Part shown: in pieces, positions 10,397-21,600 of the stretch
Layout of the letters: each line of letters opens with the position of its first letter
Position numbering within the stretch: the stretch's first letter is position 1
From: Tigriopus japonicus
Taxonomy: Eukaryota > Arthropoda > Copepoda > Harpacticoida > Harpacticidae
NCBI GenBank assembly: GCA_010645155.1
Contig: JAAGOF010000046.1
Location: 271,887-335,886 of the forward strand
Length of the DNA: 64,000 bases
Direction of reading: 5' to 3'
Program-made: the position numbers and the translations under genes
Notes under the pieces: generated by a model
Database searches by the model: none
Seen by the model: only the letters and a program-made list of their open reading frames with translations
Told to the model about the DNA's origin: nothing

Positions 10397-10945
10397 TAGG
10401 GCCCGGAAATATTTTTTTTAATATAAAATATTTTAAAAACATTTCTCCATTTTTCCTCAATCTTTTAAATGTTTCGGCTGTTCAAGGAAAAGATAAATAT
10501 TTTCTCAAACATTTGATTCAGAAAAATATTTCAGGCTAAATTGAGGAAAATAAATGAATGGCCAATGCTCAAGAGAGCTTACCCAAAATGAATCCAAAAT
10601 ACAAAAATCTCTACGAAATGACATTTGCACTGAGATAAGACATTTACAACCAAAATTACTATCAAACATAAAAAAACTCCTTCACCTATTGAGGCAAATT
10701 GAAAATTGTATTGTTTAATTGATTGCATACAAAGTTTGCCTCCAAACACGGACAAATGCATCAAATTTACCAAAAACAAACAAGGAAAATCGGTAAACAC
10801 AGACAAAAAGGCAAGAAATGCCGTTGTCAAAAAAATATTTCTTAAAAGTCCGGCTTTTTTAAATATTTAGCGAATACTTAGGGTTTTTGAATAAAATATA
10901 TATTGGATATTTTGACACATTTTGCAAACATTTTTCCGGGCCCTA
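10397..10945 (-). mobile_element. hAT-like MITE, TAGGGCCCGG family, copy 2
   Basis: It starts TAGGGCCCGGAAATATTT and ends ATTTTTCCGGGCCCTA, a near-perfect terminal inverted repeat. The flanks are GTAATTAC (10389-10396) and GTAAATAC (10946-10953), a 7/8 duplication of 8 bp. It is 549 bp, AT-rich and without a coding frame. It is the uninterrupted relative of 1703-2826, in opposite orientation. Confidence 0.9.
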
Positions 10946-11549
10946 GTAAATACTATGCAAGCTAATTACTAATAGAAGCTAAACATGATCGTCGACCTTG
11001 TCCAAAATTCATGAATTTTTACGTACGTTTACTAGTCATGGAGCAGAGTTGGGCATTCTATATGAAGAATGTGATGAAATTCAGATATTTTGGGCAACCT
11101 TCTTCCTTGTTTTTGTAAAACGTTATTGCGCTTCGCCCCTTCAAAATGATGATTGTGCGACAATGCTTGTCCATGAAGGTTATTCACCAAAAAAAAAATG
11201 TGATCTGGGATTTATTCCATCACAGGTCTGATTAGACAATATCAAAACCAAATGGCCAAGTCAGACTAATAACGGTGTTAGCTACTGTCTTGTTGTCAGA
11301 ACTACATGTCTATTTTTCTCAATCCCATTTTTCCCAGGTTGTTTGCGTTTGATGATGGCAGGCAGTGCAACCAAAAGCTCTTTTCGCCCGTTACAAGTAA
11401 TAGTACATGCACTATGTGTTGTGTGTTATACCATGATGTTCTTGTCATCTAACCAAATTCATGTAAAAACTGTAATTGGTATCTTAAGTGTGTTTAGCAT
11501 TGTATATTGTCATTACTTCGGAAAGACATACGTACGTATGTTATTATTA

Positions 11550-12136
11550 CGAGGGGTATCCAGACTAGAGGTATACTGGACCTATAACTCGTCAACAAGT
11601 GCGATTTTTAGATGCTTGATAAAGAAACGAAATCAAGATTTATTTCTAATGTGCAGATCTTATTTTACATGATTTGTTGTAAGGCAATCATGTTCGAACT
11701 TATGATTTAATTAGACAAGGTATGTTGGGTGACCCCTGTATACATAGAAAATAAGCCTCAAAAGCGAGCAACAACTAAAAAAAAACAACTACACTGTAAA
11801 GCCAAGACGTTTCACATCAAAAGTTACCACTTTTTTGTCTCAAATATTCATCAAATATTGGTATGGGTGGTTGAGCAACGTCTTAACTTTCCAGCATAAT
11901 GGATTTTAACGTGTTTCTTGCTCTTGACATCGATGTTCAAAAACGTGCAGGGGTCGCCCAACATACCTTTTCTAAATAAATCATCACTATGAACTGGATT
12001 ACCTGACGACAAATCATGTATAATATCATCTCCTCAAAAGAGATATTTCTTGATTTTGATTGTTCATCAAGCATCTAAAAATCGCACTTGTTCACGGGTT
12101 ACAGGCCCAGTCTACCTCTAGTCTGGATACCCCACG
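11550..12136. mobile_element. Palindromic MITE flanked by TA (Tc1/mariner-like)
   Basis: The left end is CGAGGGGTATCCAGACTAGA and the right end is its inverse, TCTAGTCTGGATACCCCACG. Inverted similarity continues for about 100 bp, through ACAAGTGCGATTTTTAGATG, at roughly 85% by eye. A second inner pair (GGTATGTTGGGTGACCCCTG at 11719, inverted at 11950-11968) extends the hairpin. TA dinucleotides lie at 11548-11549 and 12137-12138, the target size of Tc1/mariner elements. It is 587 bp with no transposase. Confidence 0.8.
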
Positions 12137-12230
12137 TATTTGTAATGTTTTTGAATCCACGAGGAGATTAACTTGGAACAAGGTTTATATTCGACTTAAA
12201 TTAACGGCGAAACATGAATTATATGGAGTA

Positions 12231-12934
12231 GAGTTCTAGGGAGAGAAATGTCACTCCCAAATCAAGGGTTTTTGTTATGATTCCCTTCAGCTGACAAGTC
12301 ACTCTCATGGCATGGCGGCAAATTCAAAATACCGAGGAGATTGAGGCATATACAATTGAAGATCAGGGTTACCAAAATCTTAAGAAACAAAAACTTTTCC
12401 AGAAATTTTATGGAGGTATTCACTCACAGAGTGGATCAGCTACAAAGTTTTTGATGTTCAAGAGATAAACAGATACAAGAAAAAGCACGAAATATTAGTT
12501 AATTTCATCATTTAGGCTTCACAGTTTCTACATAACTTTCTTTGTTTTAAGATTTGGTAAACCTGACTGAGGGTTCATTCTCTTGATGCTCATAAAATAA
12601 CACGCAATTGCTAAAAGTGGCCGAACTCAACCTCGGTGTTCCCCGTTTTTTGGAGACCTTCTATTTCAATTCCACGTAATTTAATTCAAGATCCAATCTG
12701 ATTTGAGTGTTTGGAGGAGTATGAGGTTTCAATTAGTTGCCAAATGACTTATTTTTTCAACCCACGTCATCTACAAATTTGATTCAAAAATCAATCAATT
12801 TCTGCCTGGGCTGTCAGGCCACTCTTTTTTTTAGAACACATTTCGGTGATCCTGCCCAACTTCAGGCTAGTGAAGGGGGATCAAAACTGAAGGCAAGTGG
12901 CTGGCTGGGAGTGTCATTTCTCTCCCTAGAACTC
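12231..12934. mobile_element. Large foldback element
   Basis: The outer arms GAGTTCTAGGGAGAGAAATG (12231) and CATTTCTCTCCCTAGAACTC (ending 12934) match at 27 of 28 bases over the full arm, with one mismatch. Inside these, AGGGTTACCAAAATCTTAAG (12366) pairs with the complement of TTTTAAGATTTGGTAAACCT (12544), and ATACCGAGGAGATTG with CAACCTCGGTGTT. Nested pairing in the same order indicates one inverted-repeat element of about 704 bp. It lies only 94 bp from the previous MITE. Confidence 0.7.
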
Positions 12935-13205
12935 TAATATGGAGTAGTCTTCCAGGATCAGCTGAGAGCTGGCACCAGTATGTGAAGATCCAGATCAGCA
13001 TGTTGCATTATCAAACAATTTACTGCCCATCACTGCCAAAAAAAAAAGTACGGTTTTGCGTTGAACAGAAGAGGCATAATATATATTATTAAGATCTCCA
13101 TGGCTCCCAAACTCAAAGTCAACTCTTTTGACTTGATCGAGCATACCTAATTGAGTTTGTCATGTCGTTTGTCCAATAACAGGGACATTCCTCGCGATTA
13201 AAACA

Positions 13206-16200
13206 ATGACCCGTTTTTTTACCGGCTCGGTCGTGTTGGGTTCAATTTTTGCATTTAGTTTTAGTGACAAGCTATGCTTCGATACCTATTGTTTTACTCT
13301 ACCAACGATGACCATTAACCCCATCTTATTGTCAAAATGCACTTGTGGCCTTCAATTAATCGCCGTCAAAGAGCTCACTCACATCAAAAAAATTGATCCT
13401 GAGAGTTGTACGACCATATTTAGTAATGCGGACGGGTCCAAGAATGTGACTTTAATCAGCCTTAAGGGTGGGTATTTACTACAAGTTCTGAAAACGTGAA
13501 ATTGTCCCGAGGATTTGCGTCCCCATGTTTAGTGATTGATCGAGTCTTGTTGTCGAATTCGTTTAGAGTAATTTGTGATTTTTCGTTCATGGAGCCAACA
13601 TTTGTTCTGAAATCAAATACGATAATTTGTAAGTAGTTCAAGTACGGAGGAAAAATCTGCTGCATACATCTTCAAAATAGAAATAAATAAAATAAGGCAG
13701 ATTTTTTTTCGTTCATTAAGAACCCTTAAGATGTTTTTTATTGTTAAAGCTCAGACAAAGAGCGTTACTCGCGTGATAATAAACCTTCTGGCCAGCAGAC
13801 CTGTGATGTAAATGTACAATTACGTAATTGCAATTACATTTCAATGTAATTGTAATCAATTACATTTGTACTCGAAGTAATTATAATTGTAATTAACTTC
13901 ATTTTGATCCATGTAATTGTGATACTTCAATTACAAATTACAATTAAACTTTTACTTACATATCAAGTTTTGAGATTATACATTTCACTGATTTGTCCAT
14001 AAATTTCCAATATTATTCGGTGCAGAAATTGGGAGTTAAAAGGCCACGGTAAATAAGGCACAGTAGAAAGGTCACCGTAAAGCGGTCACGGTAAAAAAGT
14101 CACATAAAAGTTCACGAGGTAAAAAAGTCACAGAACCGGGAAGCCCCAAAGGTAAACAAGGGGGTAATCCCAAGGGCCCTGGTATGTTCCATGGTAGAAA
14201 ACTCTCCCATGGGACCTAATATCAAGTGAGTGGAACAGGATTATTCAATCCTCATGAGGTCTTATATGCATAGTCAACACAATGTAACTCCCAACAGATT
14301 TTAGAATAATGGTCCGAACCCGCCCTGGATCTGTTGGACCAGGGTGTCGGACACTCGTTCATTCTCTGAATCCACACAAATTGTGCGGAGGTTAAGATTG
14401 TCAGTCAAGTCTTGAAAATCATTAAAGGCCCCATTGAGTCTATTTTTCACTAAAATTTATAAATCAACCTTAAATTTGCAACCGGTAAGGCTAATTATTG
14501 CAGAAAATTATTGAAATTGAGTACGAAGTACCTGAAATTATGCAAAAAATAATGGCTCCCTATTCTTGAAGTCAATGTTTTGTCACATAATTTACGAGTG
14601 TCCAGTCGGACCTCGATCTTTCGTAAGGCCCCTTGACTCGTAAGTTTTTGGCGAGTCACGGTGGTTAGCTGTGCTCTATGAAAGTGTTTGCTCAAATGCC
14701 AAGACTTCTAATAACGATTTTTGATGTCTCAGTGTTATAATGAAGATATCTTGCAAATACGTACATATTAAAAGTAGCTCAAATAACTATATTAATTCAC
14801 TTAAAACTATTAAAACCAATATATTTTTCTAAACCATATTAATAGATATTGAGAGGGTCCTTAGTTATGAATTGATGCGAAATTTGATCAATATCTATTG
14901 AGCAGATTAATAACTATCATTACTTGAAGACTTTAAAATGCGTCGAATTATGCCATAAAATGCTCCGGCTATATGTTGCACCGATTGCCAAGAAAAATAA
15001 TTACATTTTCGATGTCGCAAAAATTAATGATAATTTTTCGTTTCTTTAAGATTCTGTCTTGCTTGTAAGATTGATATATAATATAACTTAAAACTAACTC
15101 AAAAGTGTATGTTTGGATTATTTTTTCTTTGATACTTTTATTAAACATAGTAAGACGTAAGGTCACATTTTCGCAAAATTCCAATGCAAACTGTTCGTTG
15201 CAAATATTGCACTTTTTGAACCAAAAATTTACGTTGTACTAAAAGTTTATTTTTCAAATATGCGCAGATCATCAGTAACTTTTGTATTTATGTAATTCTA
15301 CCTTATCAAAGATGATTTACGAAAACCTCATTAAAAAGTGAACACTTTAAGTCAAGTTTAAAGTTTAAGTTGGATTTACCTTGAGAATCAACTGAAACAA
15401 CTTATCAAAAATGTTTTTTTGGAAGTTTCAGCACCGATCAGAAAAAATATAGATGTTAATACAAATTTAGGAGTCAAAGACTTCGCCAAGTTTAAATTTA
15501 ACCAAGTAAGTGCTAAAAACGTTTCAATAGTTGGTGGTAATTTTTAACTGGGTATTACTTTAACCTGTTATACTGTCATTACCAATTTCTTCTAAAAGTT
15601 TGGATTTTTCACCAAAATGCAATGCTGCACATTTATTTACATTCAGTCAACTAAGTTATGAGCAAAAGCAGTGAAATGGTACATCTGTTGGGATTCAGAT
15701 TCGTTCAAATTGAGGAGCAAATTGTTGGGATTTGGATTCGTTCGGATTTATCCGAAGCTGTTGGATTCGGATTCGTTCGGATTTACTCGGAGCTGTCGGA
15801 TTCGGATTTTGAAATTTCATTTTGGATTGGATTGGGAGGACTTATCGGATCCGATGCACAACTCTAAAGCTAATACACAATCCCCAAGATTAAACTAATG
15901 CAACTAATTTAGTGGTGAAACTAATAAAATTTATGTAAAATGGCCGAGGACTTCACACAATTTTCGTCCAAAGAAATCTGTCAAACTTTGCTTAGTAGCA
16001 TCGTATATTCAACCTTGAATAGTATTTTAAAAATGAATCTCGTGCATGTCTTTGATCACAGGTCCACAATACGACCCTTTACCTGAAGTTCTACATGAAG
16101 ATGGTATTCCCGCGTTTCCCTCCTTGAATGCCATGAACAAAACATGCTCGGAAATTAATTTTTGGGGACGACCCCAAGGGGGTGGATATTTCATTTGGGA

Positions 16201-16615
16201 CTTTAAAGGACCTCTTATCATGTCGAGGGTGGAATTTCGCAACCATTACCACTATTCCCACTACAGGTGTGTATCGGGTACGGGGTTTAATGCTCAAAAG
16301 TTTGGCTTTGTCCAAGAACCATTGTACAGAGAAATGCTTGCTTTGTTTAATCTCACCATCACGTTTGAAAGGTGTCAATTGGTTGCTTGTTTCTTCAGGG
16401 GTCTAATCTCGTTTGAAGTGTCGGTATCACAATCAGCTGGTATTAATGCTTCTTGGACCAAAGTTCTTCATGTGGATAATCTTGAAACCCCAACCACCAA
16501 TTGTGGGCCCATTCTTCACTACACCTTCAATCGAATAGTTGCTAGACAGGTCAAATTTACTGCCTTATCATTCTCTGGACCGGGACCTGTCATGTCCTAC
16601 TTTAGAGTGTATTGA
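13206..16615 (+). CDS. Putative secreted protein with a discoidin-like C-terminal domain (two exons)
   Basis: Exons 13206-13467 and 16062-16615 join as G|GT at a GTGGGT donor and a TTTGATCACAG acceptor, giving 271 residues and a TGA stop. Residues 1-20 form a signal peptide (FFTGSVVLGSIFAFSF). The rest of exon 1 holds five cysteines (24, 29, 45, 47, 68) in a small domain I do not recognise; a PAN/apple-like fold is possible. Exon 2 looks like a galactose-binding (F5/8C or discoidin type) beta-sandwich: YFIWDFKGPLIMSRVEFRN, then FEVSVSQSAGINASWTKV, a late Cys, and ARQVKFTAL near the end. These resemblances were made by eye and no family is certain. The two-exon model is supported by frame and signals only; a further exon in the 2.6-kb intron cannot be excluded. 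The gene converges on the J-protein gene. Confidence 0.6.
13815..13945. repeat. AATTAC/GTAATT low-complexity tract
   Basis: The hexamer AATTAC or its complement GTAATT occurs more than a dozen times in about 130 bp in both orientations, giving many short palindromes. It resembles the internal part of some MITEs, but I could not define the ends of an element. Confidence 0.6.
15686..15830. repeat. ~36-bp tandem repeat, GGATTCGGATTCGTTCGGAT
   Basis: Units begin with TGTTGG or TGTCGG at 15686, 15723, 15759 and 15794, spaced 35-37 bp. Each carries GGATTCGTTCGGATTTA or a diverged form of it. There are about four units, the outer ones more decayed. It sits in an intron and does not encode protein. 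Confidence 0.75.
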
Positions 16616-16700
16616 TACACTGGTTAAAACGTGTTGATCAGATCCACTGGAAATATATTTTCTTCTTTTGCATTCACCAATTTGAATATTTGATGCACAA

Positions 16701-18694
16701 CTATGAGTTTTTAGCTATCACGGATTCATCCAATTTATTTTGTTGATGAGAGGGATGACTAAAAACTCGTGCTTGAACGAATTCATTTTCCAGAGCGATA
16801 TCCGTACTTAAGAGCACAACCCAAAAGATCAAGATCCCAGTCACGATTCTACGGCTTATGGCTACACTATGGGATCGGTAGTCTCCTGAAGGTTGACTGG
16901 AACCGCTATTATCACTTAAGAATTGGCTATTGGACCATTCGCTCTTGATTTCGCTCCATTTCTTTTGGGATTGCTCCCACATTTGTTTGACGTCATCGCT
17001 ATTAAATCGTCTCGTCGAATTCATACTCAAGGGATCTTTCGGATCCTGTGCAGAAAACTGGCGTTTCATGGTTTTGGGAGCATTTCGTTGTCGATCGGCT
17101 GACCCTTCTCGTGTGGCTTTTAAAGTTTCATAACTGGCTTTGGGCTTATTCTTGGCCTTCGGATCTGCTTGTGAGGTGTTTGAATCAGATTGTGGGCATC
17201 GTTGGGCTCGACGGACTCGATCACCAAAGCGTAACATGCGCATGTCTTCTCTCAACCGCTCTAGCTCCTCAGTGGACATAGTATCGTATTGATGAGCCCG
17301 TAAATTATCCCAGTCCGTCCGGAATTTCTGTAACATTGAGCATTTCTATCAAAGGAAGCCCTCTGAAAATAAATGTGATTGGGGGCCTCTTCGTACCAAT
17401 TTCATTTCATCCAATTCTTGCCTGCGAGCAGCTTCTTCTTCCCATCGCAATTTGTAGGCCTCCCAGGCCCGTGCCATTCGTTCTGGGGACATATCCACGT
17501 CCACTTGGCGACCAAAATCCGGTTTGAAACCAGATCGTGTTCTTCGAGAGGCTGAAAGAGCAACAAAGAGTATTTGAATAGGGTATGAAAGGTCCAAATA
17601 ACAAAATGGGAAAGATGCAATATCTTTTTCCCTCTGAAAGAAAAACGGCAACCAGCAAACGCAAGATGTCTTTTAGGACAAGTTTAAATTAGCGCATATT
17701 CCACGATTCCGAAGGATTGTCAAGGTGTAAATTGCGAGTATTTCGAAACTTTGATATCGATGAAAATAACCAATGCTGACCTGATTTCTGGAAATGTCGA
17801 TTTCTTTTCTGATAGGGCGCGACACGGCCGTAGATAAGCGTTCAAAAAGTTAAATTTTCATAGATGACTAAATAATGGCTCCAAAAGTGTTTTCATGTCA
17901 GAACTTACCACGAATTACCGACACATGATTTTTTTTTAAATCTCTATTCGGCTGTTTGTTTTTGCTGAAAGATTAGTCGCACTTTCTACTGAAAACACCT
18001 GGCCCGCATTTATTTTTCACCCAGAATTTTCGTTTTTGTTGATCTTACAATCTTCCTGTGGCACTAAAACTCAATGACGGGGCATTCAAATACTTCGAAT
18101 GAACCCATCTACGCTATTACAATTAATAAGTCTTGGTAGGAAGCCGTTTTCATTGTCCGTCCGATTCGAACGCGTGCAATCTTATTGATTTCAAAATCTG
18201 GTCCTTTGCCCAACAGATTCGGTCCCTTAATATCTTCAATAATTAGATCGATAGACGTAATGTAATATATGATGCCTCTTCCGATGAATCCGGCCTTCCT
18301 TACCGTGTCGGTATTGGTAATCGGCCGGATCGGCCTTGTTCCGCGGGATCTCATGGCCTAAGCCTTGTTGAGCTCGTTGCTGTCGTTCGACATCGTATTG
18401 TCGTCGCGTGTCAGCGTGGCTCAGCACTTCATAAGCCGAGGCCAGTTCGCGGAATTTCTCGTCGGCTTGACCCGGATTTAGATCCGGGTGGAATTTCTTG
18501 GACAAGTCGTAAAAGGCCGTTTTGATATCGTTTGCCGAGGCATCGTAGGGCACGCCCAATACGTCATACAGACTTTTGGGCGGGGCGGTGGTTTGCGACG
18601 AAAAGGCGGAAAAGGCGGGTCGATGGACGGGAAGTGGGCGGGTCGAGACCCACGGGATCCGGCGCATCGACCACGAGAGCAACATCATAGTCAA
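16701..18694 (-). CDS. DnaJ homolog subfamily C member 30-like, mitochondrial (three exons)
   Basis: J-domain co-chaperone, likely of the mitochondrial inner membrane; DNAJC30 in mammals associates with ATP synthase and complex I. Exons 18304-18694, 17397-17551 and 16701-17327 join in phase (donors GTAAGG and GTACGA, acceptors CTTTCAG and GTTACAG) to give 390 residues. Residues 1-35 are rich in Arg, Ser and hydrophobics with no acid, typical of a mitochondrial presequence. The J domain is at 41-101: [13 protein letters not shown], helix II, the HPD motif at 69-71, and [11 protein letters not shown]. The middle (~130-340) is charged, low in complexity and predicted disordered. A single transmembrane helix lies at about 343-361 ([13 protein letters not shown]), with a 29-residue tail. 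Human DNAJC30 also has an N-terminal J domain and a C-terminal helix but is only about 226 residues. A different mitochondrial J protein is possible. Confidence 0.8.
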
Positions 18695-21600
18695 TCCACG
18701 AGGTGGGACACCGTGGGATCGGCCGCCGATGCGATTATTGGCTCCTTTTGGCTAGATTTCCTGGGATTTTTTACAAAATTTCCTTGGGTATTGGCGAGTG
18801 GCTTCAAGTGGTGACATGAAAATTTTTGGCCTGGCATTGGTTTGGATTTCAATGGAATTTTCACCGGCAAGAGACTTCAATTCCGAAATTCACTTCGTGT
18901 AATCCCGGAACCCGATTCAACGGACAAATCCTTGGATTCCCTAAACCTACGAGCACTACTAACAAATATGTTTTTATTACAAGATTGATGTCATTATTAG
19001 CAAGATCAGCTGTTTTATGGAATCAAAATAAGCCTGAAAAACTTCAATGCCTGAAAGCGCTGAAAGCCCCGCGGAAATTGTTGAATTGAAGGCTACACAA
19101 CCTATATTTTGAGTCTCTCAGAATGTGACACTCTTCCGGATTGGCAATCAGACGGATAAAATATTGGAAGAAACGTTGAAATTGCTTATCTTGATTTTAA
19201 CCGAAGAATGAATATCAATTTTCTTTTTAATATAGGACGGTTGGTATTCTTATTGGATATATTTGTATATGAACCGAAGTATCGTTGGGAGGAAGTTCGT
19301 CCAAGTTCTATGTTGCAACAAGATACGACGAGTAAGAACCATTCATACCCACAATTTCTGTCTACTCGCGCTCCAAATAATTGTATATAAAGCCATGCTC
19401 CTATTGAATAAACAACAGTTATCCAATTGTTCCCTTTGGTTCCACATCAGCTTTATTTCTACGCGCGGACTCCCGTTCAGCTAGATCGAGGCAATACATA
19501 TTTACCTCGGTGAGCCTTCAACTGAGCCTTTCCCAACTCATGACGGGAAACTGGCATTTGCCGTTCAATGTGAAGGGACAAAGAAATGTTTTTCACGTTT
19601 TTAAGAAGACATTCCGTTTAACTATGGTTCCTTTTTTCCACGAAACCCTATGATTACTTGTACCAAATACTTGATAAATTAACCACGTACCCAACAACCC
19701 AATCCTTATAACATGTCTCGTAAGAATGAGCTATGCAAAGAGTATGGCCGCTACCGTATTCCTTGCAAATTTGAGAGACTCCCTTCAATGCATTCTTTCC
19801 GCTTAAGAATTTGGATTGCCGTACCCCTCCACAAACTAGAATATGCTGGAAAGTAAGTTCTCGGCTTTATGACCACCCAAACATTGGACCACCTCGCTAC
19901 AAGCAAAGCAATGAACGAACATATTGGCATAGCTTGCCAAAAGTGTCTTTTGAATTCGATCAATGAGGCGCATCTACGATGGTGCCACTTCCGTTCTTCC
20001 TTGGTACCTAGTATCTACAGTACCTACCTAACTCCAAGAGGATCATTTGCGAATTAGAGCGAAGAAGAAGACGCCAAAGCGAACGAGAAACAGGAGCAGT
20101 AGGTCGATGGACAAGATCTTCTGTCCCTGTCCAGAAAATGATGATCCCATAAACAATGAGTAGGAGGGACGTCATTATCGAGGTACCAACGGGAAAAAAG
20201 GCAAACAAACTTATTGCAAGTTTTTTCAGGCTTGTAGGACTTCATGTTGATTGCCCGTGACAAGGCCTAAAAAGTTGTGGTCTCTCTACGAATAGAGTGG
20301 ACATTAGCACCATGTGTTCCCATGGTCCTAAAGCCACTTGGAACAGCTACAAAGTCCCCCTCGGGTAATGAGTTCCTTATGCTGATGGACCCCCTTACAA
20401 CTCAGGGCTGCCATAAAAATGGATCAATTCAACCTTGGAAACGAAACCTTTCTATCTTCAAGCGAGTGGACTGATACACTACAAAAGTTTAGAAAAACAC
20501 GTTTTCATAAAGTCAATCTTCTATAAAAGTTCAGGATCCCTGAGACGAGAACCAGCTCTCTTTGTTCTCATTTTACGCTCGGTCCAAGTAGAACAGAAGT
20601 CATAAACGACCAGTCAGATGAAAATGTAGAGGACCAAGGGTATGAGAGAGAGGAAGTGAGGCATACTCATGAGCTGCCAATGGAGATGTTCTGATCCTCC
20701 ACCCAAAAGAACCCACCCACAGTTGGCCCTTATGATGTGAAAATGACGATTCTCTCCATCCTTTGAACTGTCTCCGTGTCGTTCCATTTTTTCATTTTGA
20801 CTCGAAAGAACATTTTCTTTGCCCTTTCCTTATTAAAACTCAGATTTGATCTGACTTACCTGGGAACACTCGGTGCCAGGAACGTCTTGTGCCATTGAGG
20901 AACGGTTCTCAATCACCGAGCTCTATTCCTGTTCTTAACCAAGGGAGGGTGAGCGTGTGAGTAAATTGAATTTGAGCAAGTGATAAAATGTGTTCCAACC
21001 CCATCTTTTCCAGTTCCACATGCTGGGGCACAAACCTGGATTGAAGGCGAAACAGTGCTGCTCTGTCATGTGGTCCAAAGACTGATAAACCACCTCAGGT
21101 TGAAACAAGGCACTGATATTCTGGTCAGGGCACTTTGAAACTACAATATTTTTGAACCTTTCTTTCAAATTACGTAACTATATTCTATTTTCTTCGACCA
21201 AGACTCTTGGAACATTGTTGGTAGATAATCCTCGATCAAAAGTTTACATACCCAAAGGCCGAAATCTTGCCAAAAACACCCTTTTACCCCTAGAGAAGAC
21301 CGCTTCCAAGATGAATGGCTTTGACAAATGGATGTCTGCACACCATTAGGTGTTGTTCATCTTGAATTGGGGACTTAATAGGGTGGTGTCTAGGACTCGA
21401 GACTGAAAAAAATGCCAGGAAACACGAAATATGGGGTGGAAAGGAATGGCACGGAACAGTCGGGGTGGTCCATACATAGTAGAAGAGTATGGAAGTTCAT
21501 TCCAAGACGAAAGCAGATTCCACTCGCAAACCAAAGTGACTCCATGAGGCGATGCCAACCAGCATTCCAAAGACAAAGTTGCCAAATAGAATGTGCCATT

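Larger units (their letters stand above)
13468..16061 (+). other. Intron of the secreted-protein gene, with low-complexity repeats
   Basis: The intron runs from GTGGGTATTT to TTTGATCACAG. It contains an AATTAC-rich tract (13815-13945), a degenerate ~15-bp GGTCACGGTAAAAA repeat (14040-14135), and a ~36-bp tandem repeat (15686-15830). The rest is AT-rich and I see no further exon. Confidence 0.5.

Noticed and set aside
16046..16061. ATG at 16046 as the start of an uninterrupted 189-residue protein
   Set aside because: A good acceptor (TTTGATCACAG) ends at 16061 and the phase matches the upstream signal-peptide exon; the ATG is intronic in that model.
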